A stretch of DNA of 64,000 nt from a virus. The position numbers and the translations under genes were made by a program. The stretch is taken from positions 1 to 64,000 of IMG/VR virus record IMGVR_UViG_3300035670_000105. One strand, 5' to 3'. Of the stretch, positions 1 through 7,924 are shown piece by piece; position 1 is the stretch's first letter; each line of letters starts with the position of its first letter. The notes under the pieces are model-generated. The model saw only the letters and a program-made list of their open reading frames with translations. It did no database searches and was not told where the DNA came from.

Positions 1-3000
1 TGCCTCGGCGACGGATCGAATCCCAGTGATCAGCAGCGGTGCCAGCGGTGACGGCCTCTTGATGGCGTTCAGCGCGGCGAGGGAGTTCCTTGCGCAGGAA
101 GTTCACCCGCCCGGCGATGGTGGCATCAGATGGATCGGTGAACTCTGGTTTGCCATTGAGGTTGAGGCTGCCGGTCTTGGTGGGCCGGAAACCGCCGCGG
201 CTGACAACGGCATCCCAGTAGTCGCCGGTGATGGATGCTTTAGCGGCTTGGCGCTCGGCTGAAGTGGGCCCAGCTGGCACGGCAGCCTCCATCTCTTGGC
301 GGAGGGTATTGAGGCGATCGAGGTTCTCTTGGGAGAGAGAACCGCTGGGGGCGGAGCTGAGATCGACAAGCTCCTGACTGCCCACAGCTTGGGTGATGGG
401 CTGCTGGGTGAAGGTGCTGCCGCGGCGGCCGACGCCACCGGTTTGCCCTTCATCGATGATCTGCGGGATGCCGTTGACGCGGGGAGCGGGAATGGGCGCA
501 GTACTGCTCATCTGCGCATTGGCTTTGCGCACGGCATCGACATAGCCGGTGGCCAAGGCGATGGCATCGCGGCGGTTGCTGTCATCGAGGAAGCCCTCGC
601 CGCGGCCGGCACTGCGGGAGGCGATGGCGCCATCAAGGGAGGCAGCGGTTTGAGCGCTGCCGACCTGGGGCACTTCAGTGCGGGGGGTGATGGAGAGGCC
701 GGCGTAGGGATCCGCCGGTGGCCGCAGAGCGGTCTGGACACCCTTCTGGCCGTAGGTGCCGTGGGGATCCATACCGGAGCCAGGTGGAGGCGCCAGGGGC
801 AGGCCGGCTTCCAGGCGCTCAGCCGGGGAGAGCAGGGAGACGCGCTTGGATTGGAGATGTGATGGGAGTGCGCCGGTGGTGAGATCACGCTTGGCGTTGA
901 CGGGTTCACCAGATGGATCCCAGACAACACTCCAGCGACCGCCACCTGCTCGGCTGTCACCGGTAGCAGCGGGGTTGCGCTCCAGCTGACCACCGGAGAG
1001 GAGGGTGCGGAAGCGGGCGTTGGGGCTTTCCGCGAAGAAGGCATCGGTGCGTGCCTGAGCGCTGCGGCTCTGAGCCTGTTCGGCGAGGTAGGCGCGCAGG
1101 TTGCGACGAGGTTCAAAGGCTTCGCTGGCCGGCAGTGCGCCAGTGCCGTGACGGAAGGTGGCATCGGCATTGAGGGAGCGATCACCGAGGCTCTTGAAGA
1201 AGAGCTTGCTGCCGGCGTACTGGCGAGCTGTGACTTCTGCGGGAGAGGCAGGGGCGAAGGCGAAACCTTGAGCGGTGAGGCCTGGTACTTCACCGCGGGC
1301 GTTGCCCGTGACCAGGCCGCCGGTGAGCGAACGACTGGGGCGCTGGATGTCGAGATCCGATTCGACATCGCCCGAGTCCTGCGGCAGGAAGGAGTCTTCG
1401 CGGCGGATGTCGTCCTGGCGATCCAGGGGGACACCGCCTTCATCGTTGAAGGTTTCCTCGCGGAAGTTGGTGTGAACGCCGGCGGTGTCACCAGCGATGA
1501 AGGCACCGCGCTGACCGGTGGAGATGACGAGGCCGCGACCAACGGAGATGGGGCCGGATGGTGTGGTGATGAGGCCGCGGTTGAGGTTGGTGCGCTCGTG
1601 CTCCAGGGCCTCGGCGTTCTGCGACAGCCAGGCTTGCTGCTTGACCACCTGATTGGCGACGGTGGAGAAGTTGTCGGCCTTGGTGTCGGTGCCGCTGCGG
1701 CGTGCGGCGAGGATCTTGTTGGGCCGATCGAGGGTGCCGTAGGAGGCGATGCGATCGGTGATGTCGGCGTCCGCGGGGTTGCCGTTGTAGTAGCCGGTGG
1801 TGGCGTCGTCCTGCATGCGGGAGGCGAAGCCAAGGCGGATGTCGGCGGGGCTTTCCTGCTGAAGGGCGGTGGAGAGCAGCTCGCCGTCGGGCGCGTCGAA
1901 GACGAACTGCGCGAAGCGCGTGGCGTTGGTGTTGGGATCGCCCTCCTTGGTGCTTTGCGCCGAGGAGACGAGGCGATCGATGCGCAGCGCGGCGGTGATG
2001 CCATTGGGGCTGCCGTCGACACGCGACTGGAGTTCTTCAATGACGGGCCGGCCGCGCTCGCTGGCATCGAGGGCGATGAGATCGAAGGCGTCGGCGGGGA
2101 CGCGATAGGTGGGTTGACCGGAGGGATCGAGCTGCAGGCCGCGGGTGACAACCCAGTCGCGGACATAGGACTTGAGGAAGCCGTCTACGCCAAAGCCACC
2201 AGCGCCTTTGCCGATGCCGAAGGAGGCGGCTTGCTCGGGGTACTTGGCGACGGCGGTGGAGAGATCCTTGAGGCCAGCGGAGAGGCCTTCGGCGACGACA
2301 TTGAGGCGCTCATCGGCCTTGAGGCTGGGCATGTAGGTGCCAAAGACATCCGCCAGATCGGGGAGTTCATTGGCGAGCGCTTCTGCGGCCTGCTTGATCT
2401 GACCGTTGCGGACGAGGGAATCAAGCGTCCAGTGATCGGCGCCGGCGTGCATGCCGAGGGAGGTGTAGACGCGATCGAGGGCATCGCCGGTGCCAGCAGC
2501 GAGAGCGCGTGCGGAGGTGCCGCCGCGGACACCGGGGACACGGTGGAACGCGGGTTCAGGCTTGGGCCCCTGCAGGCCGACTGTGCCAAAGGCGGCTTTG
2601 ATGACAGAGGTTGGATCGGTGCCGTGCTGCTGTGCGAGGGAGGTAGCCCACTGACTGAGGGTTTCCGCAGGTGGCAGCTTGATGCCGGTTTGATGCCGGT
2701 GATCCCTGACAGCGCGCCAGAGGCGCTCGCCAGCCAGGAGTGCGGGTGATCCGCGGAGCACTTCGGACTGGAAGCCGGAGTCATCGATCAGGGTGGGGGC
2801 ATCAGGAGCCCAGTAGCGCTGGGGGATTGAGGTGTCGAGCTTCAGATCGCCATCGGTATCAGCGGCGATGTAGCGCTCGGGGTTGTCCTTCCACTCTCCA
2901 CTGACCGAGGCGTAGACATTGTTGTCTTCAGCGCCTTCATCACGGCGAACGCCGTCGTAGAAGCGTTTGCCGGAAGGACTGAGATCTTCCAGCATCCCCT

Positions 3001-4591
3001 TGATGCCTTGATCTTCCCGATCCGAGGTACGGCGATCGGGCTTCTCCTGGGCGTTGTGGCGGATGTCGGTGAGCTTGGCGAGTTCACCGGGCTTGAGGCC
3101 AAGTTGCTGCTCGACTTCGGCGTCAGTGGGCCGGCGGGTGCGCTCGTGCGGTGCACCGTTAGCGGCGTGGCGGCGTGCGGCGGCTTCCAGCAGGGGGGGC
3201 GCCCACTCCATTCCGTCAGGAAGCGGCTGATCGGCCGTCCCCTGACGGGGTTGCTGAGCAGCGGGGACCGCCTCTGTGATCAGCTGCCGGCGTGCGGCGG
3301 CGGCTTTCTGCAGGACCGGGTTGTCGATGTCCAGGGCCGGATGGGTTTCACCGGTGCGCTCGTAGAAGGCGAGATCATCCGTGGGCAATTCACGGAGATG
3401 GGTGATGGTGATGGGCGAGCCATCGGAGCGGCGACCGGTGTAGATGACGGGGCGATTGCCATTGCGATCGGCCTGGCCGTAGATGGGTTCACCACCGATG
3501 TAGGGCTTGAGGGAGTGATCGGAGTCCTCGTAGAAGAGCGAGGCCTTGGATGGATCGATGCCGGTGACTGAGCGGTAAGAGCCTTCGATGTCGCCGCGAG
3601 TGGGCGTGGGGATGGCGTTGAGATCGGAGTCGTTGGCGTTGAAACTGGGATCGAAGATGGTGGTGCTGTTGGCGAGGGTGGCACCGCGATCAGAGGGCGA
3701 GTTGTCTGCTGCTGCATTGAGCAGGGTGCGGAGATCGCCGTTGTTGTCGTAGGTGAGTGCTTGGAATTGGGGACGCTGATCACGGCTGATGTAGCCGTCC
3801 TGGGCGCTGGTGTTGTTTTTGGTGCGGGAGGTGGAGATGGTTTTTCCCGCGGCGCCTGCTTCCCTTGCAGTGGTGGTGCCGTAGCGATCCTGGGGGCTGA
3901 GGTGCTCGATGAGGGATTTCGGCTTGACGGTGTCATCGCTGGGGGCGATGACCTCCATGGCGCGGATGGACTGGAGGGTGCGTTTGAAGGTGTCGGAGTC
4001 TTGGCCATGGACGCGAGCGACTTCCTGCAGGAAGGCATCGCGCTTTTCGGGGGTATCGAGGAGCGCGGTGGCGGGATCGTGGAAGCCGGTGCTGGAACGA
4101 GCGCGGTACTGACCGGCCTGCCGTGCGGTGGAGGTGCCGCGAGTGCTGCCGGCGGCTGTTGAGTCCTGGAGCACGGCAGAGGGGACGCCATCAGCGCGGA
4201 GGATGGGCCCATTGGGGCCAAACTGCGGCCGTGCGGTGGTGAGATCGCTGTCGCGTGCGGGGATTGGAGCGGTGCTGCCGCCCCCAGTTGCTGCAGTAGC
4301 TGCGGCGACTTCGGTTTCCTTAGCGATTTGCGCTGCGGTGGCGTCATCGAGGCCTTTACGACGCAGGGCATTGAAGGCCGCAAGACCCGCCGCACCCAGG
4401 CCGGCGGCGCCGGCAAGGCCAAGACCTACTGCGAGGGCATTGGGACCGCGATTTTCAGCTGCCGCGGCCTGCTGGCGGCTTTTCCACTCCGACACGATGG
4501 GCGTGAGAGCCGCTTTCTGCTGCGCGGAGTCCGGGTAGGGGGTGCCGGTGGCTTGGGAGAACGCTGCGAAATCGGTTGGAGCGAGGATCAC
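1..4591 (-). CDS. Giant virion-type protein, 3' end outside window (at least 1,530 codons)
   Basis: Reading the minus strand from GTG at 4591 gives one open frame with no stop to the window edge. It is easy to miss because its stop lies outside. The start is chosen because TACCCTC ends 22 nt upstream, the spacing seen at other genes here; there is no clear Shine-Dalgarno. Residues about 52-74 are a hydrophobic Ala/Gly/Leu stretch. The rest is hydrophilic, Asp/Arg/Thr rich, with no enzyme motif I recognise. It follows the Dps-like gene directly, in the same frame after its TAA. Large size, late-type promoter and position next to virion genes suggest an internal or tail-associated virion protein; this is inference. 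Any long plus-strand frames here are shadows. Confidence 0.8.
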   Translation of the reverse strand, partial: MILAPTDFAAFSQATGTPYPDSAQQKAALTPIVSEWKSRQQAAAAENRGPNALAVGLGLAGAAGLGAAGLAAFNALRRKGLDDATAAQIAKETEVAAATAATGGGSTAPIPARDSDLTTARPQFGPNGPILRADGVPSAVLQDSTAAGSTRGTSTARQAGQYRARSSTGFHDPATALLDTPEKRDAFLQEVARVHGQDSDTFKRTLQSIRAMEVIAPSDDTVKPKSLIEHLSPQDRYGTTTAREAGAAGKTISTSRTKNNTSAQDGYISRDQRPQFQALTYDNNGDLRTLLNAAADNSPSDRGATLANSTTIFDPSFNANDSDLNAIPTPTRGDIEGSYRSVTGIDPSKASLFYEDSDHSLKPYIGGEPIYGQADRNGNRPVIYTGRRSDGSPITITHLRELPTDDLAFYERTGETHPALDIDNPVLQKAAAARRQLITEAVPAAQQPRQGTADQPLPDGMEWAPPLLEAAARRHAANGAPHERTRRPTDAEVEQQLGLKPGELAKLTDIRHNAQEKPDRRTSDREDQGIKGMLEDLSPSGKRFYDGVRRDEGAEDNNVYASVSGEWKDNPERYIAADTDGDLKLDTSIPQRYWAPDAPTLIDDSGFQSEVLRGSPALLAGERLWRAVRDHRHQTGIKLPPAETLSQWATSLAQQHGTDPTSVIKAAFGTVGLQGPKPEPAFHRVPGVRGGTSARALAAGTGDALDRVYTSLGMHAGADHWTLDSLVRNGQIKQAAEALANELPDLADVFGTYMPSLKADERLNVVAEGLSAGLKDLSTAVAKYPEQAASFGIGKGAGGFGVDGFLKSYVRDWVVTRGLQLDPSGQPTYRVPADAFDLIALDASERGRPVIEELQSRVDGSPNGITAALRIDRLVSSAQSTKEGDPNTNATRFAQFVFDAPDGELLSTALQQESPADIRLGFASRMQDDATTGYYNGNPADADITDRIASYGTLDRPNKILAARRSGTDTKADNFSTVANQVVKQQAWLSQNAEALEHERTNLNRGLITTPSGPISVGRGLVISTGQRGAFIAGDTAGVHTNFREETFNDEGGVPLDRQDDIRREDSFLPQDSGDVESDLDIQRPSRSLTGGLVTGNARGEVPGLTAQGFAFAPASPAEVTARQYAGSKLFFKSLGDRSLNADATFRHGTGALPASEAFEPRRNLRAYLAEQAQSRSAQARTDAFFAESPNARFRTLLSGGQLERNPAATGDSRAGGGRWSVVWDPSGEPVNAKRDLTTGALPSHLQSKRVSLLSPAERLEAGLPLAPPPGSGMDPHGTYGQKGVQTALRPPADPYAGLSITPRTEVPQVGSAQTAASLDGAIASRSAGRGEGFLDDSNRRDAIALATGYVDAVRKANAQMSSTAPIPAPRVNGIPQIIDEGQTGGVGRRGSTFTQQPITQAVGSQELVDLSSAPSGSLSQENLDRLNTLRQEMEAAVPAGPTSAERQAAKASITGDYWDAVVSRGGFRPTKTGSLNLNGKPEFTDPSDATIAGRVNFLRKELPRRAERHQEAVTAGTAADHWDSIRRRG

Positions 4592-4613
4592 CGCAGCGTT
4601 TTGAGGCTGAGCG

Positions 4614-4620
4614 GAGGGTA
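4614..4620 (-). promoter_or_regulatory. TACCCTC element upstream of giant virion gene
   Basis: Minus-strand CCATACCCTC lies just after the Dps stop codon and 22 nt before the GTG at 4591. It is one member of the repeated promoter-like family; no -35 box is evident. Confidence 0.6.
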
Positions 4621-4627
4621 TGGGAGG

Positions 4628-5206
4628 TTAGCGGGAGGCCGAGAGGAACCAGATGGCCTTGTTGGCGGCTGCGACGAGTTCAGCGGCGTAGTTCTGGACA
4701 TCAATGGCGCGCTCGGTGGCAGCGGATTGATCGAGGTTGCGAGCCATCTGGGCTTGCTGGGCGAGGTTTTCGGCGTAGATGGCGACCATGGCGAGCGGAT
4801 CGGGCGATTCCGGCTCTGAGAACTGGGGTAAGGCGGCGCGCAGGCCGGCATTGGTGGTGGGCAGGAAGGCGCCCTGCGTGCGAACGAACTCTGCGAGGGT
4901 GTCGAACTGCTCTTGATGGAGCTGGTACTGGGTCTTGAGGAACTGATGAAGGGGCAGGAAGTCGGGCCCGGTGTAGTTGAGGTGAACGAGGTGGGCCTGA
5001 AGCTCCAGTTCTTTGCAGAAGGCCGCGAGGACGACGAGTTGATGGATGAGAGCCGGGTCACCCTGTGACTGTTCAGCGTTGAAGGGATCGGGCTGCTCGT
5101 TGTAGGAGCCTGCTGGCGGCGGGATGAAGAGGTTTGCGGCGATGTTTTGCAGATCGATCGGCGACGCCTGGGCGTAGTTGTTTGGGGTTGCGCCGGGGGC
5201 GTACAC
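4628..5206 (-). CDS. Dps-like ferritin (DNA-protection / ferroxidase family)
   Basis: 192 residues from GTG. The family signature is clear around residues 72-107: a helix ending HLNYTG, then LHQF, then FDTLAEF. The putative ferroxidase ligands H75, H87, D102 and E106 have the same spacing (12, 15, 4) as H51, H63, D78 and E82 of E. coli Dps. Residues 1-50 form an Asn/Pro-rich extension. Dps proteins form dodecamers that oxidise and store iron and can protect DNA. Here the gene sits between a basic peptide and the giant virion protein, with TACCCTC 21 nt before the start, so co-expression with virion genes is likely. It could be packaged or act in the infected cell; the sequence does not say which. 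Confidence 0.8.
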   Translation of the reverse strand: MYAPGATPNNYAQASPIDLQNIAANLFIPPPAGSYNEQPDPFNAEQSQGDPALIHQLVVLAAFCKELELQAHLVHLNYTGPDFLPLHQFLKTQYQLHQEQFDTLAEFVRTQGAFLPTTNAGLRAALPQFSEPESPDPLAMVAIYAENLAQQAQMARNLDQSAATERAIDVQNYAAELVAAANKAIWFLSASR

Positions 5207-5227
5207 GGGCTGCAGAGCGGTTGCGGT

Positions 5228-5234
5228 GAGGGTA
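5228..5234 (-). promoter_or_regulatory. TACCCTC element upstream of Dps-like gene
   Basis: CCTTACCCTC on the minus strand, 21 nt before the GTG at 5206. A degenerate second copy (CCAAACCCTAG) lies about 15 nt further upstream. Confidence 0.5.
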
Positions 5235-5276
5235 AGGACGAACTAGGGTTTGGAGCGGATGAACACAGTGAGGGGC

Positions 5277-5305
5277 GAAGCCCGGGGCAACCCGGGCTTT
5301 TTCTT
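5277..5305 (+). terminator. Hairpin with T-tract between Dps-like and basic-peptide genes
   Basis: GAAGCCCGGG, loop GCAA, CCCGGGCTT, followed by TTTCTTT on the plus strand. The T-rich tail fits rightward termination. For the leftward genes around it the stem is present but the following bases are C-rich, so leftward function is doubtful. Confidence 0.5.
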
Positions 5306-5309
5306 TGGA

Positions 5310-5441
5310 TCAGCGCCCTTGACCGCGGGATTTCTTGCGCCGATGGGAGGCCTTGGAGCGCTGCCCATCACCTTGTCGTGTCCGCTTGGGCTTGGGTTCT
5401 TGCCGGATGGTGCCACTGAGGCCGCCTTTTGCCTGTTTCAC
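5310..5441 (-). CDS. Small highly basic peptide (43 aa)
   Basis: Short frame from GTG at 5441 to TGA. About one third of its residues are Lys or Arg (for example KPKPKR and RRKKSRG). It is supported by a TACCCTC element exactly 21 nt before the GTG, as at neighbouring genes, and by its place at the head of the Dps/giant-protein block. Composition suggests nucleic-acid or acidic-surface binding, possibly a virion or DNA-condensing peptide; this is inference. No family recognised. Confidence 0.55.
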   Translation of the reverse strand: MKQAKGGLSGTIRQEPKPKRTRQGDGQRSKASHRRKKSRGQGR

Positions 5442-5462
5442 GAGTGAGCAGAGCAGTGTGCG

Positions 5463-5469
5463 GAGGGTA
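5463..5469 (-). promoter_or_regulatory. TACCCTC element upstream of basic peptide
   Basis: AATACCCTCCGC on the minus strand, 21 nt before GTG 5441. The following CCGC matches the copy at 4614. Confidence 0.5.
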
Positions 5470-5536
5470 TTCAGCAGTTGCATGAGAGCCTCGCCGAGCT
5501 ATCCCAACGGTATGCCCCTAATACATCCGTACTCCG

Positions 5537-5551
5537 CCTCGCGTGCGCGTG
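5537..5551 (+). repeat. 15-bp direct repeat, left copy, flanking endonuclease gene
   Basis: CCTCGCGTGCGCGTG, identical to 6222-6236. A GTAC precedes both copies a few bases upstream. The pair brackets the GIY-YIG-like gene. Confidence 0.7.
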
Positions 5552-5573
5552 AGCGGAATTTTTTGAAAAAAAA

Positions 5574-6206
5574 TCAGGCCACGTCTTTGTAGCTGCGCCC
5601 CTTGATCAGGCTACGAATCGAGGCTGGATCTACCCCGTGATCCCTGGCGATCTTGTAGATGGCTTCTCCGGCTGCGTGGCGTGCCCTGATGCTCTGAACA
5701 TGAGGGCGCAGCACACCCTGGTTGGGCTTGGGCTTGAACTGCTTGCTTGGCAGCTTGCCACTCCTGCTGTTGAAGGTGCCCATGGCTTGGACCTTGTAGA
5801 TCTCGATCAAGCGCTGCTCGACCCTTTCCGCATTGGCAAGGAAGGGCGTTTCAAAGATGACGAGTCCTTCCGTGCAGCCGTACTCAGCCAGCACTTTCTC
5901 AAGCCAGTCCAGGTGCTCCAGACGCCTTGGCTGCGCGAACAGCAGTGTCCTTGGCACCCAATTGCGCTCAAGCCAGGCCCGATGCAGGGGATTATTATCC
6001 CGCTGATCCACCTGCTGTGAGCGGCCTGGCCTTCCGCAGCCGACATAGTAGACACTCAGGCGGCCTTGGGTAGCGGACAGCATTTTCCACATTGCGTGGA
6101 CATAAACCTGTTTGCCTTTGCCGTCTAAGGCATAGATTCCAGCACTTGAAACACGACCAGCCATCAGCCGAGAAGCCAGGCTACGACTACCTTTTGGCCT
6201 TGCCAT
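5574..6206 (-). CDS. GIY-YIG-like endonuclease with C-terminal HTH (probable homing endonuclease)
   Basis: 210 residues. A GIY near residue 24 and a VYYVGCG near residue 52 resemble the GIY...YVG pair of the GIY-YIG nuclease fold. They are followed by an Arg-containing segment and a later AERVEQRLIEIY that could supply the catalytic Glu. The last 45 residues (IRARHAAGEAIYKIARDHGV onward) look like a helix-turn-helix, as in phage homing endonucleases and recombinase tails. The gene stands alone between opposite-facing units and is bracketed by an exact 15-bp repeat. That fits a mobile gene or an autoregulated one. The family call is moderate because the spacing of the GIY and YVG motifs is longer than usual. 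Confidence 0.5.
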   Translation of the reverse strand: MARPKGSRSLASRLMAGRVSSAGIYALDGKGKQVYVHAMWKMLSATQGRLSVYYVGCGRPGRSQQVDQRDNNPLHRAWLERNWVPRTLLFAQPRRLEHLDWLEKVLAEYGCTEGLVIFETPFLANAERVEQRLIEIYKVQAMGTFNSRSGKLPSKQFKPKPNQGVLRPHVQSIRARHAAGEAIYKIARDHGVDPASIRSLIKGRSYKDVA

Positions 6207-6221
6207 AGTACGCTAGTACCC

Positions 6222-6236
6222 CCTCGCGTGCGCGTG
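6222..6236 (+). repeat. 15-bp direct repeat, right copy
   Basis: CCTCGCGTGCGCGTG, 16 nt upstream of the endonuclease start at 6206; same orientation as the copy at 5537. Confidence 0.7.
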
Positions 6237-6350
6237 CAATTTGCATCATATACCGACCCTACGTTCCTCTACCCTCCCCCCTTCGGGGACACTCCACGAA
6301 AAAACCCCTCCCCGGGGGCCTTTGTTTTATGTCCAACGCAACAGGCAACC

Positions 6351-6641
6351 ATGCCACGCGCAGTCAAGTCCACCACCAAGACCGCCAAGACCAGCACCGT
6401 CGACCAGCCGCGTATCTCTATCGGAACAGCCTGGGAAACTCGCAACGAGTCCTTTTTCGCAGGCCGACTGAAGCCAGCCGATGGCCGGTACGCCAACCAG
6501 GAGGAGCTGATGCGACTCCTACCAGCCCCCAGTGAGGGCCACCACTGGGCCCTCAAGCTGTTCGTCCGCGAGGTTGGCACCGGCCAAACCGTCGTAGATG
6601 TCATTCTCCAACAGGAGGAGGACTACCAACCCGAGGCCTAA
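6351..6641 (+). CDS. Hypothetical early protein, 96 aa
   Basis: Start ATG at 6351 follows a CCCTCCCCGGGGGCC stem and a short leader. The N-terminus is Lys/Thr rich (basic, probably disordered). The remainder is a compact mixed sequence with acidic QQEEDYQPEA at the end. No family recognised. A strong terminator follows 20 nt after the stop, so it is a single-gene unit. Confidence 0.6.
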   Translation: MPRAVKSTTKTAKTSTVDQPRISIGTAWETRNESFFAGRLKPADGRYANQEELMRLLPAPSEGHHWALKLFVREVGTGQTVVDVILQQEEDYQPEA

Positions 6642-6660
6642 GCCACGGCCTCACTTCATC

Positions 6661-6688
6661 ACGCCCCTTCGGGGGCGTTTTTTCTTTT
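6661..6688 (+). terminator. Rho-independent terminator after 96-aa gene
   Basis: ACGCCCC TTCG GGGGCGT followed by TTTTTCTTTT: a classic stable tetraloop stem with a T-tract. Confidence 0.9.
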
Positions 6689-6788
6689 GTACCTGCGTAG
6701 CGGCTTCGCCGCTACTGCAGTCACATCAGTCCCTTTCCGTGGTGGCCCACCACAGAAACGCGCTGCGGCACCCAATTCCGCAGCACGC

Positions 6789-6880
6789 ACCACCACCGTT
6801 CCACCGTACCCACCACCACCGTTCCACCGTGCCCACCACCACCGTTCCACCGTGCCCACCACCACCGTTCCACCGTGCCC
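6789..6880 (+). repeat. Four tandem 23-bp repeats
   Basis: Four head-to-tail 23-bp units of the form (ACC)3-GTTCCACCGTGCCC; the first has A for G at one position, and a decayed fifth copy follows to about 6902. The period is not a multiple of three, so it is not a coding repeat. Confidence 0.85.
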
Positions 6881-6904
6881 ACCACCAACGCACCAACCAC
6901 CAAC

Positions 6905-6947
6905 GCACTCACGCACACTCGCACTCACGCATCTCAAGCACTCACGC
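6905..6947 (+). repeat. Three copies of GCACTCACGC
   Basis: Exact 10-mers at 6905, 6921 and 6938, spaced 16-17 bp, immediately right of the 23-bp repeats. Confidence 0.7.
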
Positions 6948-7340
6948 CCGAAAGCACTAAAGGCTCCTTTGGTGAAAGCCGACAGGCTGCAAGGCACTAC
7001 GGGACGCTCTGCTTTCGCTGCGTCGCAGTGGCTTCACACCACATCACGGGAGCACGAGTGCTTTGATTTCTTGCGTATGTGCGTACCCACGCTCTGCTAT
7101 GTCAGTGCTATTCAATTCACAGGGCAACACCTTTGCCCGTTCTCAATAACACCCCCATCGCAATTTTTATCTGCGAGGGGTAATTCCCCACAAACTAGCC
7201 CCGCATCCGCTTCATTCGCAACCCCCTCACCTCAACCCATCACCAATCTCCTGTGTATTCCAACCCCCACATAACAGGCTGGCTCCTCCCACCCCCTCTC
7301 CCCGGGGGCCATTGGCTGGTGAACCATTCATCAATCAGCC

Positions 7341-7514
7341 ATGGATCGCATCAACTCACTCACATCATCTGAACGCTTCAACATCCACAGCGTTCGGTTC
7401 TACTGGCCGCTCTTCGGCCACTACGTCTCCGTCTCCAAGCGAGACGGTAGCTCCACACATCTCCTCACCATCGAGGAAGCACACCACCTCCTCGCTTCAC
7501 TCATCAACCAATGA
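7341..7514 (+). CDS. Hypothetical small protein, 57 aa
   Basis: ATG at 7341, stop at 7512-7514. The sequence resembles a small compact domain (aromatic-rich FNIHSVRFYWPLFGHYVSV, then an EEAHHLLASLI helix). The stop codon overlaps the left arm of the following conserved hairpin. Family unknown. Confidence 0.55.
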   Translation: MDRINSLTSSERFNIHSVRFYWPLFGHYVSVSKRDGSSTHLLTIEEAHHLLASLINQ

Positions 7515-7559
7515 GGCACCCAGCAGGCTCCCTCCCCGGGGGCCTTGCATTGGTGCCTC
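7513..7559 (+). promoter_or_regulatory. Conserved hairpin H1 (core plus paired outer stem)
   Basis: Outer arms GAGGCACC and GGTGCCTC pair around the core GGCTCCCTCCCCGGGGGCC at 7526-7544. The downstream start is at 7580. There is only a TTG after the core, not a T-tract. See the family described under findings. Confidence 0.65.
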
Positions 7560-7579
7560 TCAGGCAATCGCCATCAGCT

Positions 7580-7837
7580 ATGTCCACATCCAAACCCCAC
7601 ATCAACATCTCCCTGGAACGAGCGCTTCGCTATGCGCTCTACAAGGCCGTCTACAACGAGGACTCCATCTCCTTCTGGGTTGCCCTCAGAGATAACGATG
7701 TCATCACCGGCTTTGACGACGATGACAACGAAATCCTCAACCTGGAAGGACTAACAACCAGCCTCAGCATCGAAGTCATGCACTTCATTGATGAGCCGAT
7801 GCACGAGCTTCGCCTCCTCCCGCTCTTCCCATCCTGA
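7580..7837 (+). CDS. Hypothetical acidic protein, 85 aa
   Basis: ATG at 7580, about 20 nt beyond hairpin H1. An acidic loop FDDDDNEILNLEGL lies mid-protein and a hydrophobic C-terminus ends LLPLFPS. Single-gene unit between two hairpins of the same family. Function not recognised. Confidence 0.55.
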   Translation: MSTSKPHINISLERALRYALYKAVYNEDSISFWVALRDNDVITGFDDDDNEILNLEGLTTSLSIEVMHFIDEPMHELRLLPLFPS

Positions 7838-7843
7838 TCTCAT

Positions 7844-7884
7844 CCCCAACCCAGCAGGCTCCCTCCCCGGGGGCCTTGTTGGGG
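7844..7884 (+). promoter_or_regulatory. Conserved hairpin H2
   Basis: Outer arms CCCCAAC / GTTGGGG surround GGCTCCCTCCCCGGGGGCC (7858-7876). The outer stem differs in sequence from H1 but still pairs. Confidence 0.65.
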
Positions 7885-7924
7885 TGCCTCAGCAGAGATC
7901 GGCGCCTGCACACCCCTCAGGACT

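Larger units (their letters stand above)
6689..7340 (+). other. Non-coding region with two direct-repeat clusters (candidate origin or partition site)
   Basis: No credible gene. It holds four 23-bp tandem repeats (6789-6880), three copies of a 10-mer (6905-6947), a GGGCAA/TTGCCC hairpin (about 7122-7138), a GGGG-TAATT-CCCC stem (about 7176-7188) and a weak CCCCGGGGG hairpin near 7300 before the next gene. The right part (7070-7260) is more AT-rich than its surroundings. Iteron-like repeats beside an AT-rich stretch are typical of replication origins or centromere-like sites; no experimental support. Confidence 0.45.

Noticed and set aside
508-2749. Long open frames antisense to or out of frame with the giant minus-strand gene
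   Set aside because: Pro/Ser/Ala or Gly/Asp-skewed shadow composition; the continuous 1,530-codon frame explains the whole segment.
6789-6880. CRISPR-like array
   Set aside because: The repeats are directly tandem with no spacers, and no cas genes are present.
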